Of a DNA stretch of 64,000 nt, positions 25,519-33,891 are shown piece by piece (position 1 is the first letter of the stretch; each line of letters starts with the position of its first letter). Both the position numbers and the translations under genes were made by a program. The DNA lies in the NCBI GenBank assembly GCA_013112575.1, contig JABFGG010000001.1, positions 612,104 through 676,103 of the forward strand. Reading direction: 5' to 3'. This DNA is from Chloroflexota bacterium (GTDB lineage: Bacteria; Chloroflexota; Anaerolineae; Anaerolineales; UBA11579). The notes beneath the pieces were generated by a model. It had not been told where the DNA came from. It saw nothing but the letters and a program-made list of their open reading frames with translations, and made no database searches.

Positions 25519-26382
25519 ATGAAGATCGGTTTGCAATTACCCCATTTTCGCCCCAACAGCCCGGAAACGATGCGTGGCTGGTTCAAAGACGTGGCCCAGG
25601 CCGTAGATGGCGCGGGTTTCGACGACCTATGGATGATGGACCACTTTTTCCAGTTGGGCGGCGAGCTTGGCAAGCCCGAAACCGATATGCTGGAAGGCTA
25701 CACCACACTGGGCTATTTCGCCGGGTTGACCGAAAATATCAAGCTGGGTCTGATGGTCGGCGGGGTTATCTACCGCCACCCGGCCATCGTAGTAAAAACC
25801 GTGTCTACACTAGACGTGCTTTCCGGCGGGCGCGCCATCTGGGGCATCGGGGCGGCCTGGTACGAGCATGAAACAGTCAGCCTGGGGATGCGTTTCCCCA
25901 CCACAAAGGAACGTTTTGAGCAGCTTGAGGATGCTTTGCAGATCGCCCATCACATGTGGTCAGGCAAAACCGAGGCTTTTGAAGGTAAACAATTCAAATT
26001 ACCTTATCCGGTCAACACTCCCCAGCCACTACAAAAACCGCACCCGCCTATCCTGATCGGCGGCATGGGCCCCAAAAAGACACTGCGTTACGTAGCCCAG
26101 TATGCTAACGCCTGTAATTTCTTTGGTGGTGCCAGCAATGACATTTTGCGTGAGCGCCTGGATATTCTCAAACAACACTGCGAAGATGTGGGCCGCGACT
26201 ACGACGAGATCGACAAGAGCATTTTGGTCACAGTGCCCATAGGTGGCAATGGCGCTGAGCGTGCTGCGGAGCTAAACGAGATGGGCTTCCAACACATCAT
26301 CGTCAACACCATGGAAGATTACACACCTGAGGCCATTCAATATCTAACGGAAGAGCTTGCTCCGGCGGTGAAGGCGTTGTAG
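25519..26382 (+). CDS. LLM-class flavin-dependent (F420/FMN) oxidoreductase
   Basis: 287 residues with the luciferase-like TIM-barrel pattern: GLQLPHF at the N-terminus, GFDDLWMMDHF, YTTLGYFAGLTENIKLGLMVGGVIYRHPAIVVKTVSTLDVLSGGRAIWGIGAAWYEHE spread over residues 35-120, and HPPILIGGMGPKKTLR. The GGRAIWGIGAAW segment is the usual flavin or F420 phosphate site. Relatives commonly use coenzyme F420, but the cofactor cannot be fixed from sequence. A strong TAGGAGG Shine-Dalgarno precedes the ATG. It is a single gene, ended by a clear terminator. Confidence 0.92.
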   Translation: MKIGLQLPHFRPNSPETMRGWFKDVAQAVDGAGFDDLWMMDHFFQLGGELGKPETDMLEGYTTLGYFAGLTENIKLGLMVGGVIYRHPAIVVKTVSTLDVLSGGRAIWGIGAAWYEHETVSLGMRFPTTKERFEQLEDALQIAHHMWSGKTEAFEGKQFKLPYPVNTPQPLQKPHPPILIGGMGPKKTLRYVAQYANACNFFGGASNDILRERLDILKQHCEDVGRDYDEIDKSILVTVPIGGNGAERAAELNEMGFQHIIVNTMEDYTPEAIQYLTEELAPAVKAL

Positions 26383-26415
26383 CAGAGGAAACAGGAATTA
26401 GTAATTAGGAACAAG

Positions 26416-26442
26416 GCCGCCTGCGATTCAGGCGGCTTTTTT
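26416..26442 (+). terminator. Rho-independent terminator
   Basis: GCCGCCTG (26416-26423), loop CGATT, CAGGCGGC (26429-26436), then TTTTTT. It ends the flavin oxidoreductase transcript. Confidence 0.9.
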
Positions 26443-26482
26443 CTTATTCCGTCAAGATAAGCTAGTAATTATTGAACTATTG

Positions 26483-26746
26483 TTAAATAACCCAAGTGTA
26501 CAAGACATTTATGCAAATGAAAGATAAGAAAGGGAATCCGATGCGCGAGACCCAAATAATATACAGGCTTTTGGCCAATTTCAAATGCAAGCCCCTTACT
26601 GGGCGATCCTCTTGGAAACCCATTGCCTCGATTACAAATATCCAGTAACTTTGATAAGTTTTTGGGTGGAACCAGGATAAATAACTGAAGAGCAGGCTCA
26701 TCAAGCCTAAAAATGAAAAGAAGCCAGGGATCAATAATTCATCCAT
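26483..26746 (-). CDS. Small two-helix membrane protein
   Basis: 87 residues with two hydrophobic segments (about 4-26 and 67-86) separated by a polar loop. The ATG lies 2 nt after the stop of the GH25 lysozyme gene, so it is likely translated from the same mRNA. In GH25 systems such a neighbour could be a holin-like or immunity-like partner, but nothing in the sequence shows this. AT-rich. The family was not recognised. Confidence 0.55.
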   Translation of the reverse strand: MDELLIPGFFSFLGLMSLLFSYLSWFHPKTYQSYWIFVIEAMGFQEDRPVRGLHLKLAKSLYIIWVSRIGFPFLSFICINVLYTWVI

Positions 26747-26748
26747 GT

Positions 26749-28428
26749 TTATCCATTCACCATCGGCAACAGAGCCTGTAAAAGAGTGCCTTTCTGTGCG
26801 TCACTCAGGTTGGGTAGGTCTTCCATACGCGGGCCAGTGTAAGGCTTGCCGCGGTTCTCCTGAGGGATAGCCATATAGGTCAAGCCGGCGGTTACGATCC
26901 AGTTCCAGCCAGCCTGATTGAGCGTTGCGGCAGCCCGAAAAAAGATGTTGATGATGTCTTGGTTTTCCAGGTTGGGATAGGTAGGTTCAGCAGGTGGCTC
27001 TGGAGGCGCAATGTCCAGTTCTAGGGCAGCTTTGAGCGACACCTTTTCTGGCAGGGTCAGGTTAGGCAAGTCTTCGATCAACGGGCCTGTGTAGGAGGCG
27101 TTACGGTTCTCCTGCGAGTCGGCCATATGTGTCAGGTGTGCACGCGAGATCCAACTCCAGCCACTCTGCTTGACGTCCCCCGCCGCCTTATAAAAGGCGT
27201 TGATCATATCCTGGTTGCTGATGTCCTCATCCGGGTAGGTCGGCACAATATCGCCGGGGTCAGGTTCAAAGTCCAACACGCCGATGGCGCTTTTGAGGGC
27301 ATCTTGTTCTGCAACGGTCAGGGCGTGCATATCCTGGATGCGCGGGCCGCGGTAGGGTCGGATGCGCTGGCGCTCCCCGGTGATATCTAATAGGTCCAGT
27401 CGACCCAGCCACACGTTTCCGTTAGTGTTGAACTTGGCGGCGGCGCGATAAAAAGCATTAATCACGTGCTGATTGGCAAGGCCCTTAACGCCCAGGTCAG
27501 TGGGGGCACGGTTGACGCTGGCCAACTGTTCCTGTACAGCAGCCAGCATATCTGGCGTGAGGTTGGGTAGTTCATCCAGGGGTGGGCCGCCATAGATGTA
27601 GTCATGCTTGAAGCTATTTTGCTCGATGTGCAGCAGCCCAGCCCGTCCTAGCATGGTCTGTGGGCTCATGTTGAAACGTCGCGCAATAGCATTGAAGGCA
27701 TCCAGTAAATCGCGGTTGAAATACTCGACCTCAGGGGCGGGAGGCAAATTGCTCATCACGAAACGCGTGCGCATTTGCTGCACCGTGCCAGGGAACCAGT
27801 TGATATCGGTGGGGGGATCACCTTCGTTAACACCGTCCACCACGCCGCTTTCAGTAAATTGCCACAGGCTCCAGCCCTGCCCACCCCAGTTGTTGCCCGG
27901 CACATTGGGCTGGTTGACGCCGTAATTGGCAATCCACAGCGGGTAACGAGAAAGGGCTGAAGAGTCTCCAAAGTATTCGCGCCAGGTTGCCAGGTTGGTA
28001 TAAAGGATGGGGCGGCGTCCGGTACGCTGCTCCAGACGCTCGAGGCCACGACGCACGTGGCTGAGACGGGCATTGGTGTTTCCCAGGGCGCGCCAAAGTT
28101 CGCGTTCGCGAGCATTGCCGCGTTCCACGTCAAGGATCAGGGGCAGGTCATAGCTATGGTTGATGCCTTCCATGACGCGCAGGAAATGGTCGGCTTGTTT
28201 GACGGGATCGTACTCAGGGCGGAAATAATGGTAAGCGCCGCGGATCAGGCCAACGCGGCGCATGCCGCCCCAATTCTCATCGAAGGTAGGGTCGACGAAT
28301 TTGTCGCCCTGAGTGGCTTTGGTGATGGCAAATTTGTGGCCAGCTTCATCAGCGGCCACGCGGTGCCAGTTGACGTATTGCCGCCAATAGTTCAGGTCGG
28401 GCCCCTGGATCCAATGCGCTTCAGGCAT
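26749..28428 (-). CDS. GH25 lysozyme-like muramidase with four C-terminal repeats
   Basis: 559 residues. The N-terminal GH25 domain (about 8-225) has GPDLNYWRQYVNW with the first catalytic acid, FAITKATQGDKFVDPTF, GAYHYFRPEYDPVKQADHF, LILDVERG and GWSLWQFTESG. It would cleave peptidoglycan between MurNAc and GlcNAc. Four tandem repeats of about 80-90 residues follow (about 240-559), each with NQ-x-I/V/M-INAFY-RAA, a W-x-GR/SR core, and a Y-x-GP-x(3)-DLPNL end. They may form a wall-binding region. No signal peptide is visible, which is odd for an exported enzyme. Start ATG 28428 has GAGG 5 nt upstream; the in-frame GTG at 28434 overlaps that motif. Confidence 0.88.
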   Translation of the reverse strand: MPEAHWIQGPDLNYWRQYVNWHRVAADEAGHKFAITKATQGDKFVDPTFDENWGGMRRVGLIRGAYHYFRPEYDPVKQADHFLRVMEGINHSYDLPLILDVERGNARERELWRALGNTNARLSHVRRGLERLEQRTGRRPILYTNLATWREYFGDSSALSRYPLWIANYGVNQPNVPGNNWGGQGWSLWQFTESGVVDGVNEGDPPTDINWFPGTVQQMRTRFVMSNLPPAPEVEYFNRDLLDAFNAIARRFNMSPQTMLGRAGLLHIEQNSFKHDYIYGGPPLDELPNLTPDMLAAVQEQLASVNRAPTDLGVKGLANQHVINAFYRAAAKFNTNGNVWLGRLDLLDITGERQRIRPYRGPRIQDMHALTVAEQDALKSAIGVLDFEPDPGDIVPTYPDEDISNQDMINAFYKAAGDVKQSGWSWISRAHLTHMADSQENRNASYTGPLIEDLPNLTLPEKVSLKAALELDIAPPEPPAEPTYPNLENQDIINIFFRAAATLNQAGWNWIVTAGLTYMAIPQENRGKPYTGPRMEDLPNLSDAQKGTLLQALLPMVNG

Positions 28429-28654
28429 GTTCACCTCGGTTGCTGTGTTAATTGGGTTCGCGATTATAGCTTTAAAAAGAGTAAGGAATTGGGGACTGGG
28501 AATAAGGAGATTAGTCTTTTAGTCCTATGTCTGCTTGTCCAATGACGTAAATAGTCCCTGAAAGTCATGGGCCGTGTGTTTATTCAAGTATCTTCCGGCA
28601 GGTAACGATTTTGTAAGCTTACTCGTTTGCAAATTCATTGCCGATTAGTTGACC

Positions 28655-28675
28655 TATAATGTAGACAATTGTCTA
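28655..28675 (+). promoter_or_regulatory. -10 box and palindromic operator over the methyltransferase start
   Basis: TATAAT at 28655-28660 is followed by the perfect 14-bp palindrome TAGACAATTGTCTA (28662-28675), which covers the expected transcription start and touches the ATG at 28675. Such placement suits a repressor operator. There is no Shine-Dalgarno, so the transcript is nearly leaderless. No clear -35 box was found. Confidence 0.55.
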
Positions 28676-29379
28676 TGGCATCTTCTTCATGGTTTGAGCG
28701 TCAAATAGCTGACAGGGAATGGTTCGATCAATATTATCAGCACAGTGATTACCCGCGTCATTCTACGCATGACCGTGCCTTTGTGCATGTTTTGGCTTCC
28801 AAGTTCAATCTAAAACCAGGTGGCCAATTGCTCGACCTGGGCTGCGGCCTGGGCTGGTTCTCATATTTGTTTAGCAAGGCCGGTTTCCAGGTTACCGGGG
28901 TGGATGCCAGCGTAGTAGGTGTGGAGGGAGCCAGGAAAAACTACTATACCGGGGAGATTAATTGGCTGGTAGGGGATGCCCTCAATTTGGAATTCAATGC
29001 CCATTTCGACGTGATGTACACTGGCAACTTCAGCCCATTTACAGTAAGGGATAGCGAAAACGAAAAACATGCCGCGGTGATCGCCCAGCAGATCATGCAT
29101 TATCTCAAGCCTGGCGGTATGTTCATCTTCGTGTGGAACAGTCGGCTGGATGAGAGCGACCCGACGGGCGAATGGGTCAATTATTCTGTGCGGCAGATCA
29201 GGGATAATTTCGGGGGTTTGGAAGATGCAAGATTATTAGGGACCTACGCCACCCATCCGCAACTATGCACTTTGCTGGGGCAATATGCCCTAAGTGGGCC
29301 GGTTACCAGTCTGACAAATCTGGGGGTCAAGTTTCATACACGCACAGCGCGCATCGTGGCCGCTGTTCAAAAGAATTAG
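28675..29379 (+). CDS. Class I SAM-dependent methyltransferase
   Basis: 234 residues. Motif I is LLDLGCGLGWFSYLFSKAG (about 45-63). The acidic end of strand 2 is VTGVDAS, followed by WLVGDALNLEF and the post-motif LKPGGMFIFVWNSR. The fold is certain; the substrate is not known. The start is the ATG at 28675, immediately after a TATAAT box and inside a palindrome. It is followed by the convergent MmcQ gene. Confidence 0.85.
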   Translation: MASSSWFERQIADREWFDQYYQHSDYPRHSTHDRAFVHVLASKFNLKPGGQLLDLGCGLGWFSYLFSKAGFQVTGVDASVVGVEGARKNYYTGEINWLVGDALNLEFNAHFDVMYTGNFSPFTVRDSENEKHAAVIAQQIMHYLKPGGMFIFVWNSRLDESDPTGEWVNYSVRQIRDNFGGLEDARLLGTYATHPQLCTLLGQYALSGPVTSLTNLGVKFHTRTARIVAAVQKN

Positions 29380-29406
29380 TTTCAGTAGTCGGGCAGTCTT
29401 ACCAGT

Positions 29407-29772
29407 CTACTCTTCACCCAAATCGTAACTTTTTTGCAGCTTTTTGGTGGCGATCATACGCCAGGCTGTTTCGATGTGGTCGCTCAAATCCTCAACATCG
29501 ATTCTTTCTAACTCAATACCAACCCAACCGCGGTGGCCCACATAAGGCGGCTTGAAGAAGACCTCTGGTTGATGTTCGATCAGAAATTCCTGATCCCCGG
29601 GCGGAGCAGGTACCCAGATGGCAGCACGCCCTTCTTCATGATACTGCCCGGCAAATGATGTAAAAACGCGTTTACCTGTGAAGAAGTTAGGTTCACCGTG
29701 GCTCAATTTCTCCCAGGCTTCCGGGAAACGCAGGCACAAACGCCGAACCCGCTCTAATTGCACATCATCCAT
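29407..29772 (-). CDS. MmcQ/YjbR family protein
   Basis: 121 residues, normal length for the family. It has LCLRFPEAWEKLSHGEPNFFTGKRVFTSF, then VFFKPPYVGHRGWVGIEL and a C-terminal helix pair ending in LQKSYDLG. Members form a CyaY-like double-wing DNA-binding fold; the function is not established. ATG 29772 overlaps the stop of the YdcZ-like gene by 8 nt, indicating translational coupling. An in-frame TTG at 29787 lies deeper in that gene and is unlikely. Confidence 0.85.
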   Translation of the reverse strand: MDDVQLERVRRLCLRFPEAWEKLSHGEPNFFTGKRVFTSFAGQYHEEGRAAIWVPAPPGDQEFLIEHQPEVFFKPPYVGHRGWVGIELERIDVEDLSDHIETAWRMIATKKLQKSYDLGEE

Positions 29773-30214
29773 TATTTTGCAAACCAATTAAATAAGCCCC
29801 AGCGATCAGCAAAACTACCCCGGCGATACGCGCCAGGTCGATCTCGCTGCGCGGTGTATTCAGCCAGCCAAAATGATCGATGACTACCGAGAGCAACAAC
29901 TGCCCAACAACCAGGCCGGTAAGGGTAAAAGTAGCTCCGATACGCGGCACGAGAAATACAGGAGCAACCATGATGATTATCCCCAGAAAAGCGCCAATGT
30001 ATAAATACCATTCGGAAAGGCCAGGGGCATTACGCAAGTTAGAAGTGTTGGGGAAAAGCAGGACGACGGCCAGGGCGGAGATGAAGCCAATGATCGTTAC
30101 GATGAAGACAGTGCCAAAAAGACCAGCCCGCCGCCCGATCTCGGAATTGAGCACAGCCTGCAAACTGAGCATGGCCCCGGCAGAGACGCCAAACAGGAAA
30201 AGTAGTACACGCAT
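29765..30214 (-). CDS. DMT-superfamily transporter, YdcZ/DUF606 type
   Basis: 149 residues, with five hydrophobic helices spanning nearly the whole length. Typical elements are GVSAGAMLSLQAVLNSEIGRRAG, GLSEWYLYIGAFLGIIIM, PRIGATFTLTGLVVGQLLLSVVIDHFGWL and GVVLLIAGAYLIG. These half-size drug/metabolite transporters act as dimers in the inner membrane; the substrate is unknown. It is the first gene of a two-gene operon with the MmcQ protein. Confidence 0.88.
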   Translation of the reverse strand: MRVLLFLFGVSAGAMLSLQAVLNSEIGRRAGLFGTVFIVTIIGFISALAVVLLFPNTSNLRNAPGLSEWYLYIGAFLGIIIMVAPVFLVPRIGATFTLTGLVVGQLLLSVVIDHFGWLNTPRSEIDLARIAGVVLLIAGAYLIGLQNNG

Positions 30215-30335
30215 AATAGTTCCTTAGTGAATGGATTGGTTGGCACGAATGCCCCCATAAAACACATCCAATATGCGTTTATTCGTGGATAGGATTAACT
30301 ATAACAGTTTTTGAAAAATGGTGAATGCACTGCTT

Positions 30336-31301
30336 TTAGACTTGCTTGACGAAATTTATTGTCCCTTTGACTTTCTGGAAACCCAGCTTTTCGTATAGCT
30401 GCATAGCATTGGTGATGTTTTCCAGGTCTACATCCAGGCCAGCGTGAGTGTAACCGGCTTGCTTGTATTTATGCAGAGCATGGGTAGTTAGAGAAACTCC
30501 CAAACGGTGGCCCCGCCAGGAGGGGATCACCCCGAGCACCTCGAGCCAGGCCTCACCCTGCGCTTGTGGATGGATTTCGCTAAGGTAAAAGCCCACCACA
30601 CTATCCTCTACCAGAGCTATTTTGCTAAGCTCAGGGGCGAATTTATCCGTCCCGGTAAACCTTTCAGTCCACTCTTCTGGGCCAAGTTCTCCGATCCAGT
30701 GACCTTCAAAAGCCGCATTGAAAGCCATACGCATGGCATCGTCATATTCGGGACTGTACGGTATTAGTTTGATCTCATCAGGCAAGAGGATTTCTCGAAT
30801 GGGCTGGTCCAGATCACGGCGCATACGAATCTGGGTAACAAAGACCTGATAGCCGTGTTCCTCAAATAGCTCACCCAGGCGGGGATTATCATCCGGGCAG
30901 GTAGCACGCAAAACAATTGTCGTTTCATCATCCAGAGAGGGGCGTAATTGTTGCACAGCTTGCTTTTCCAGCCAGCCTATTGCTCGGCCACCAAGAGCAG
31001 ATTGATTGTGGTCGACGTGAAGGGTCAGATCAAGATGGGCCTGATGTTGGTCAGTTCCGGGTTGGGGAAGCATCAAGCCGAGAGCGGCAACTGTACTGTC
31101 CTTTGTAAGCGCCACCAGGCTGTTCGTCGCAACCCTGTCACCCAGCATGTTAAGTGCTCCGTGAATCTTCTCTGGAGGTGGCTCATCCGTTCCGGTTGCG
31201 GCTGCGTTGGCAGCGTGCATGGCCTGGATAGTTTCAATATGGTCACTCGACAAAGGCTGCCAGGTATAGTCTGCGAGTTGGGGATATTCGATCTCAGTCA
31301 T
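30336..31301 (-). CDS. GNAT N-acetyltransferase with two tandem domains
   Basis: 321 residues. The N-terminal half (1-150) looks like a degenerate GNAT copy (ALGLMLPQ, GGRAIGWLEKQAV). The C-terminal half (about 165-321) is complete, with VVGFYLSEI and motif A in LEVLGVIPSWRGHRLGVSL for acetyl-CoA, plus AMQLYEKLGFQKV. The layout resembles mycothiol-synthase-type tandem GNATs; the substrate is unknown. The ATG overlaps the stop of the ArsR-type regulator gene by 8 nt, so the regulator probably controls its own operon including this enzyme. Confidence 0.85.
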   Translation of the reverse strand: MTEIEYPQLADYTWQPLSSDHIETIQAMHAANAAATGTDEPPPEKIHGALNMLGDRVATNSLVALTKDSTVAALGLMLPQPGTDQHQAHLDLTLHVDHNQSALGGRAIGWLEKQAVQQLRPSLDDETTIVLRATCPDDNPRLGELFEEHGYQVFVTQIRMRRDLDQPIREILLPDEIKLIPYSPEYDDAMRMAFNAAFEGHWIGELGPEEWTERFTGTDKFAPELSKIALVEDSVVGFYLSEIHPQAQGEAWLEVLGVIPSWRGHRLGVSLTTHALHKYKQAGYTHAGLDVDLENITNAMQLYEKLGFQKVKGTINFVKQV

Positions 31302-31905
31302 ATAACACCGGATAAAAGAGGGTAGTCAACCCAAAAGTGTAGTTTTCAGGGCTGCTGGGTTCAAGCTGCGTGTACTCAGCCACTAATGCGCTGAGCCGTT
31401 CATGGAATTCATTGGCCTGTTCGACGCTTAATGTAGCAAGCTCGCGGCTGATATGTACATCCGGCTCTTTGAGTGCTTCCGGGAATTGATCTTTGATGTT
31501 GGCTTGAGCCAATGCCTGAAAGGACGAGCGCGTTCCTTCAAGCACAGTATTGGCAACCGAAAGCACCGTTTCACTGAGTTCTTGAGGGCTGATGTTCTGG
31601 GGGAAGATGTCTTCGGCGATACTGATCCGCTTAGCCATGACACGGTAACGTTTTTCGGGAATGCCGGAAACCAATTCTGTTTCGGCCACCTCGATCAGGC
31701 CGTGCTCCTCCAGAAGCTTGATGTGGTAGTACATCTTGGTTTGCGATTGATCCAACCAGTCTGCTAGCTGTTTGGCCGTCACGAGATCACCCTGTTGGTT
31801 AGCCAGCTCGATACGCTCCAGAATTTGCAAACGCAAGGGGTTGCTGAGGAGCTTGAGAGTTTCGAGGTCAGAGATGACAAAGTTGTCTTGTGTTTCTGTT
31901 TTCAT
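31294..31905 (-). CDS. ArsR-type winged-helix transcriptional regulator
   Basis: 203 residues. A winged helix lies at about 14-90: LKLLSNPLRLQILERIE, then TAKQLADWLDQSQTKMYYHIKLLEEHGLIEV, typical of ArsR-family and HTH_20 regulators. The C-terminal half is helical (ETVLSVANTVLEGTRSSFQALAQA, then LATLSVEQANEFHERLSALVAEY) and may be a ligand or dimerisation domain. The upstream gap holds two perfect inverted repeats that are likely operators. It overlaps and probably regulates the GNAT gene. Confidence 0.85.
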   Translation of the reverse strand: MKTETQDNFVISDLETLKLLSNPLRLQILERIELANQQGDLVTAKQLADWLDQSQTKMYYHIKLLEEHGLIEVAETELVSGIPEKRYRVMAKRISIAEDIFPQNISPQELSETVLSVANTVLEGTRSSFQALAQANIKDQFPEALKEPDVHISRELATLSVEQANEFHERLSALVAEYTQLEPSSPENYTFGLTTLFYPVLYD

Positions 31906-31923
31906 TCAATATTTTACCTAATC

Positions 31924-31941
31924 ATTCAAATTATTTTGAAT
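31924..31941. promoter_or_regulatory. Candidate operator ATTCAAA-N4-TTTGAAT
   Basis: A perfect 7-bp inverted repeat with a 4-nt centre, 19 bp upstream of the regulator start at 31905. Half-sites of the same ATTCAAAT type recur at 31988-31996. Autoregulation is inferred from its position. Confidence 0.5.
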
Positions 31942-31952
31942 ATCTCGCTCAT

Positions 31953-31973
31953 TTTATGCCTGGTCGGCATAAA
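31953..31973. promoter_or_regulatory. Candidate operator TTTATGCC-N5-GGCATAAA
   Basis: A perfect 8-bp inverted repeat with spacer TGGTC. No T tract follows on either strand, so a terminator is less likely than a protein-binding site. It lies between the regulator gene and the end of the gene at 32020. Confidence 0.5.
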
Positions 31974-32019
31974 TGTCAAGCTCAATTATTCAAATTTGGG
32001 AATCAGATATTGGCGAACG

Positions 32020-32382
32020 CTAAACCAGCCCCTCCGCCACAAACTTCTCATAACTCTTCTTGGTCAACGCATCCAGCTCGGCCATGGTGCCTTCTTCGAC
32101 CTTACTAAAGTTGAAGCAGGATTTACCCTGCATGCGTTTCTTTAGTTCCGGCGACATGTCTTCCAGCAATTCGGGGTAGAGGTAGACCGGCATGAGGTAG
32201 TAGCTGACGTAATTCTTGCGCACCTGTGCCGCAGCGAAGAAGTTCTGGCCCTTAGCGTACTCTTCTTTGACGTTGAGTCCGTAGCCATCGTCTTTATCCA
32301 CGGCCACGTCCATCTTTTTAGCGTAACCGGTGAGCATACTTTTCAGTTCTTTGAATACAGGTTTAAAATCTTTTGCAGCCAT
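32020..32382 (-). CDS. Small conserved protein, DUF1801-like
   Basis: 120 residues, soluble, no signal peptide. The pattern YYLMPVYLYPELLEDMSPEL followed by KKRMQGKSCFNFSKVEEG resembles the core of DUF1801-type proteins, whose function is unknown. A GGAGG Shine-Dalgarno lies 7 nt before the ATG. It is monocistronic as far as can be seen. Confidence 0.7.
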   Translation of the reverse strand: MAAKDFKPVFKELKSMLTGYAKKMDVAVDKDDGYGLNVKEEYAKGQNFFAAAQVRKNYVSYYLMPVYLYPELLEDMSPELKKRMQGKSCFNFSKVEEGTMAELDALTKKSYEKFVAEGLV

Positions 32383-32545
32383 GACACTGCCTCCATTACC
32401 TTCTGAGGCTACTCATTATAAATGAGAGCTAGTGAAGGCGACTTGATAATTTTTGCGAATTGTGTGTTCTTCTGCCAACAAGAATGCAAATAAGCTAATC
32501 ATCATTCTCATCTATAATTGCCCGACACCACCAGAAGAGGAGCTT

Positions 32546-33829
32546 ATGCGACCCCATCTCTATACGCGTACATTGTTACTGACCCTGCTGGCTGCCGCCA
32601 TTGTGCTGGCCTGCGGTTTGTTCGATCCATACCAGCCCGAAGATTTCGAACCAGTCCCCCCTCCACAGGTTGAAGAAGACCTACCAACAGAACCAGAGAC
32701 ACCCATTGAAGAAGAGGCACCCCTGCCGGAGGTCGAACCGCAGACCTTTTCGGATGGTGAGGACCTGCGCTTCCTCGAGTTCGACATCATCGAACCGGAG
32801 AGCTCTGTCACTATCACTATTGAACCGGACGATCTCTCTATCCTGTTCTACGCCCGCTCGGCAGACGAGCGCGATTTTGTGGCCGTCTTCGAGGTCATCG
32901 CCCCCGATGGCGAAACCTTGTATTTATTCGACTTCGAAACGGAGGAGGCCAGTGGGCCCATGGGAGGCCTGGAAGGTTTTATCGCTGAAGGCGAGGTTGC
33001 CATGTTCCTACCCCCTGCCCCGCAATTCGCGTTGCAGCCCGGCGAATACACTATCGAGTTTGGCACGGAGGGCGACGACTTTGCCGAGGTGGGTGCCATC
33101 ATCAAATCGGGCAACGCCAACGCGTCCCAGGCGATTGACTTCAACGTCTGGCTGGCAACCGACGCCGCTGATTTACAGGACAGTAGTTTCATCGAAACGA
33201 TTCAGGCCGACATCGATGCCATCCTCAACCCCCACGACATGCAGGTCGGCGAGTTCTACGTCAGTGAAGCACCTGCTGAAGTGGTGGAAGAATTCAACAG
33301 CGGGGGTGGTGAAGTCACGCTGGACGAAGACGACATCCCCACCGCCTGCCGCCTGGCCGCCGAGGACCTGGGCGCGGAACGGGCTGTCAACCTGGTGGTC
33401 GTGGATTGGATCACTGCCGCGGGTGTCCCCGAGGGTGAGATTGCCGGGGTGACCTCTGGGCTGCCAGGCACCATCTTTGTGCCTGACTCCAAACAATCCT
33501 GCGTTATCGCCTCTTATCTGGCTTACGAAGACAGCACCGTTGAACATGCCGCCAACTGGCTGCACGAGTCGGCCCATTTTATGTCGCTGGTGCACACCAC
33601 CGAAGAGGATGGGCAGTTCTTTGACCTGCTGGCCGACACGCCCGAATGCCCCGCGGATGTCTATGACGAGGACGGGGATGGTTTCGTGGACGACTTTGAA
33701 TGTGATCTCGAGGGAGGGGCGGACAACTTCATCTTCTACAGTGGCGTGATCGACTTCGCCCCATTCCAAATGACCGACGACCAGGCCTGGGTGCTGGCCC
33801 GCCACCCGCTGTTCTATCCGGTGGAGTGA
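32546..33829 (+). CDS. Exported lipoprotein with a metzincin-like zinc protease motif
   Basis: 427 residues. Signal peptide with lipobox VLACG (about residue 23), an acidic Pro/Glu linker, a beta domain (about 70-190), and a C-terminal region with the zinc signature HESAHFMSLVH: His340, Glu341, His344, His350. This is HExxHxxxxxH, but with Ser in place of the usual metzincin Gly. Near the C-terminus, FQMTDDQAWVLARHPLFYP resembles the segment after the Met-turn in pappalysin-like proteases. DEDGDGFVDDFECD looks like a calcium-binding loop. Start 32546 has AGAGGAG upstream; a TATAAT box lies at 32513-32518. Probably a secreted metalloprotease. Confidence 0.8.
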   Translation: MRPHLYTRTLLLTLLAAAIVLACGLFDPYQPEDFEPVPPPQVEEDLPTEPETPIEEEAPLPEVEPQTFSDGEDLRFLEFDIIEPESSVTITIEPDDLSILFYARSADERDFVAVFEVIAPDGETLYLFDFETEEASGPMGGLEGFIAEGEVAMFLPPAPQFALQPGEYTIEFGTEGDDFAEVGAIIKSGNANASQAIDFNVWLATDAADLQDSSFIETIQADIDAILNPHDMQVGEFYVSEAPAEVVEEFNSGGGEVTLDEDDIPTACRLAAEDLGAERAVNLVVVDWITAAGVPEGEIAGVTSGLPGTIFVPDSKQSCVIASYLAYEDSTVEHAANWLHESAHFMSLVHTTEEDGQFFDLLADTPECPADVYDEDGDGFVDDFECDLEGGADNFIFYSGVIDFAPFQMTDDQAWVLARHPLFYPVE

Positions 33830-33845
33830 GTGCTTCCATTAACCA

Positions 33846-33875
33846 AAAAGAGCTTCCGACGTCGGAAGCTCTTTT
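33846..33875. terminator. Bidirectional terminator, perfect 30-bp palindrome
   Basis: AAAAGAGCTTCCGAC (33846-33860) directly joined to its complement (33861-33875). A-run and T-run at the two ends serve the convergent genes ending at 33829 and 33892. Confidence 0.88.
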
Positions 33876-33891
33876 ACTTTAGGGGATAAAG

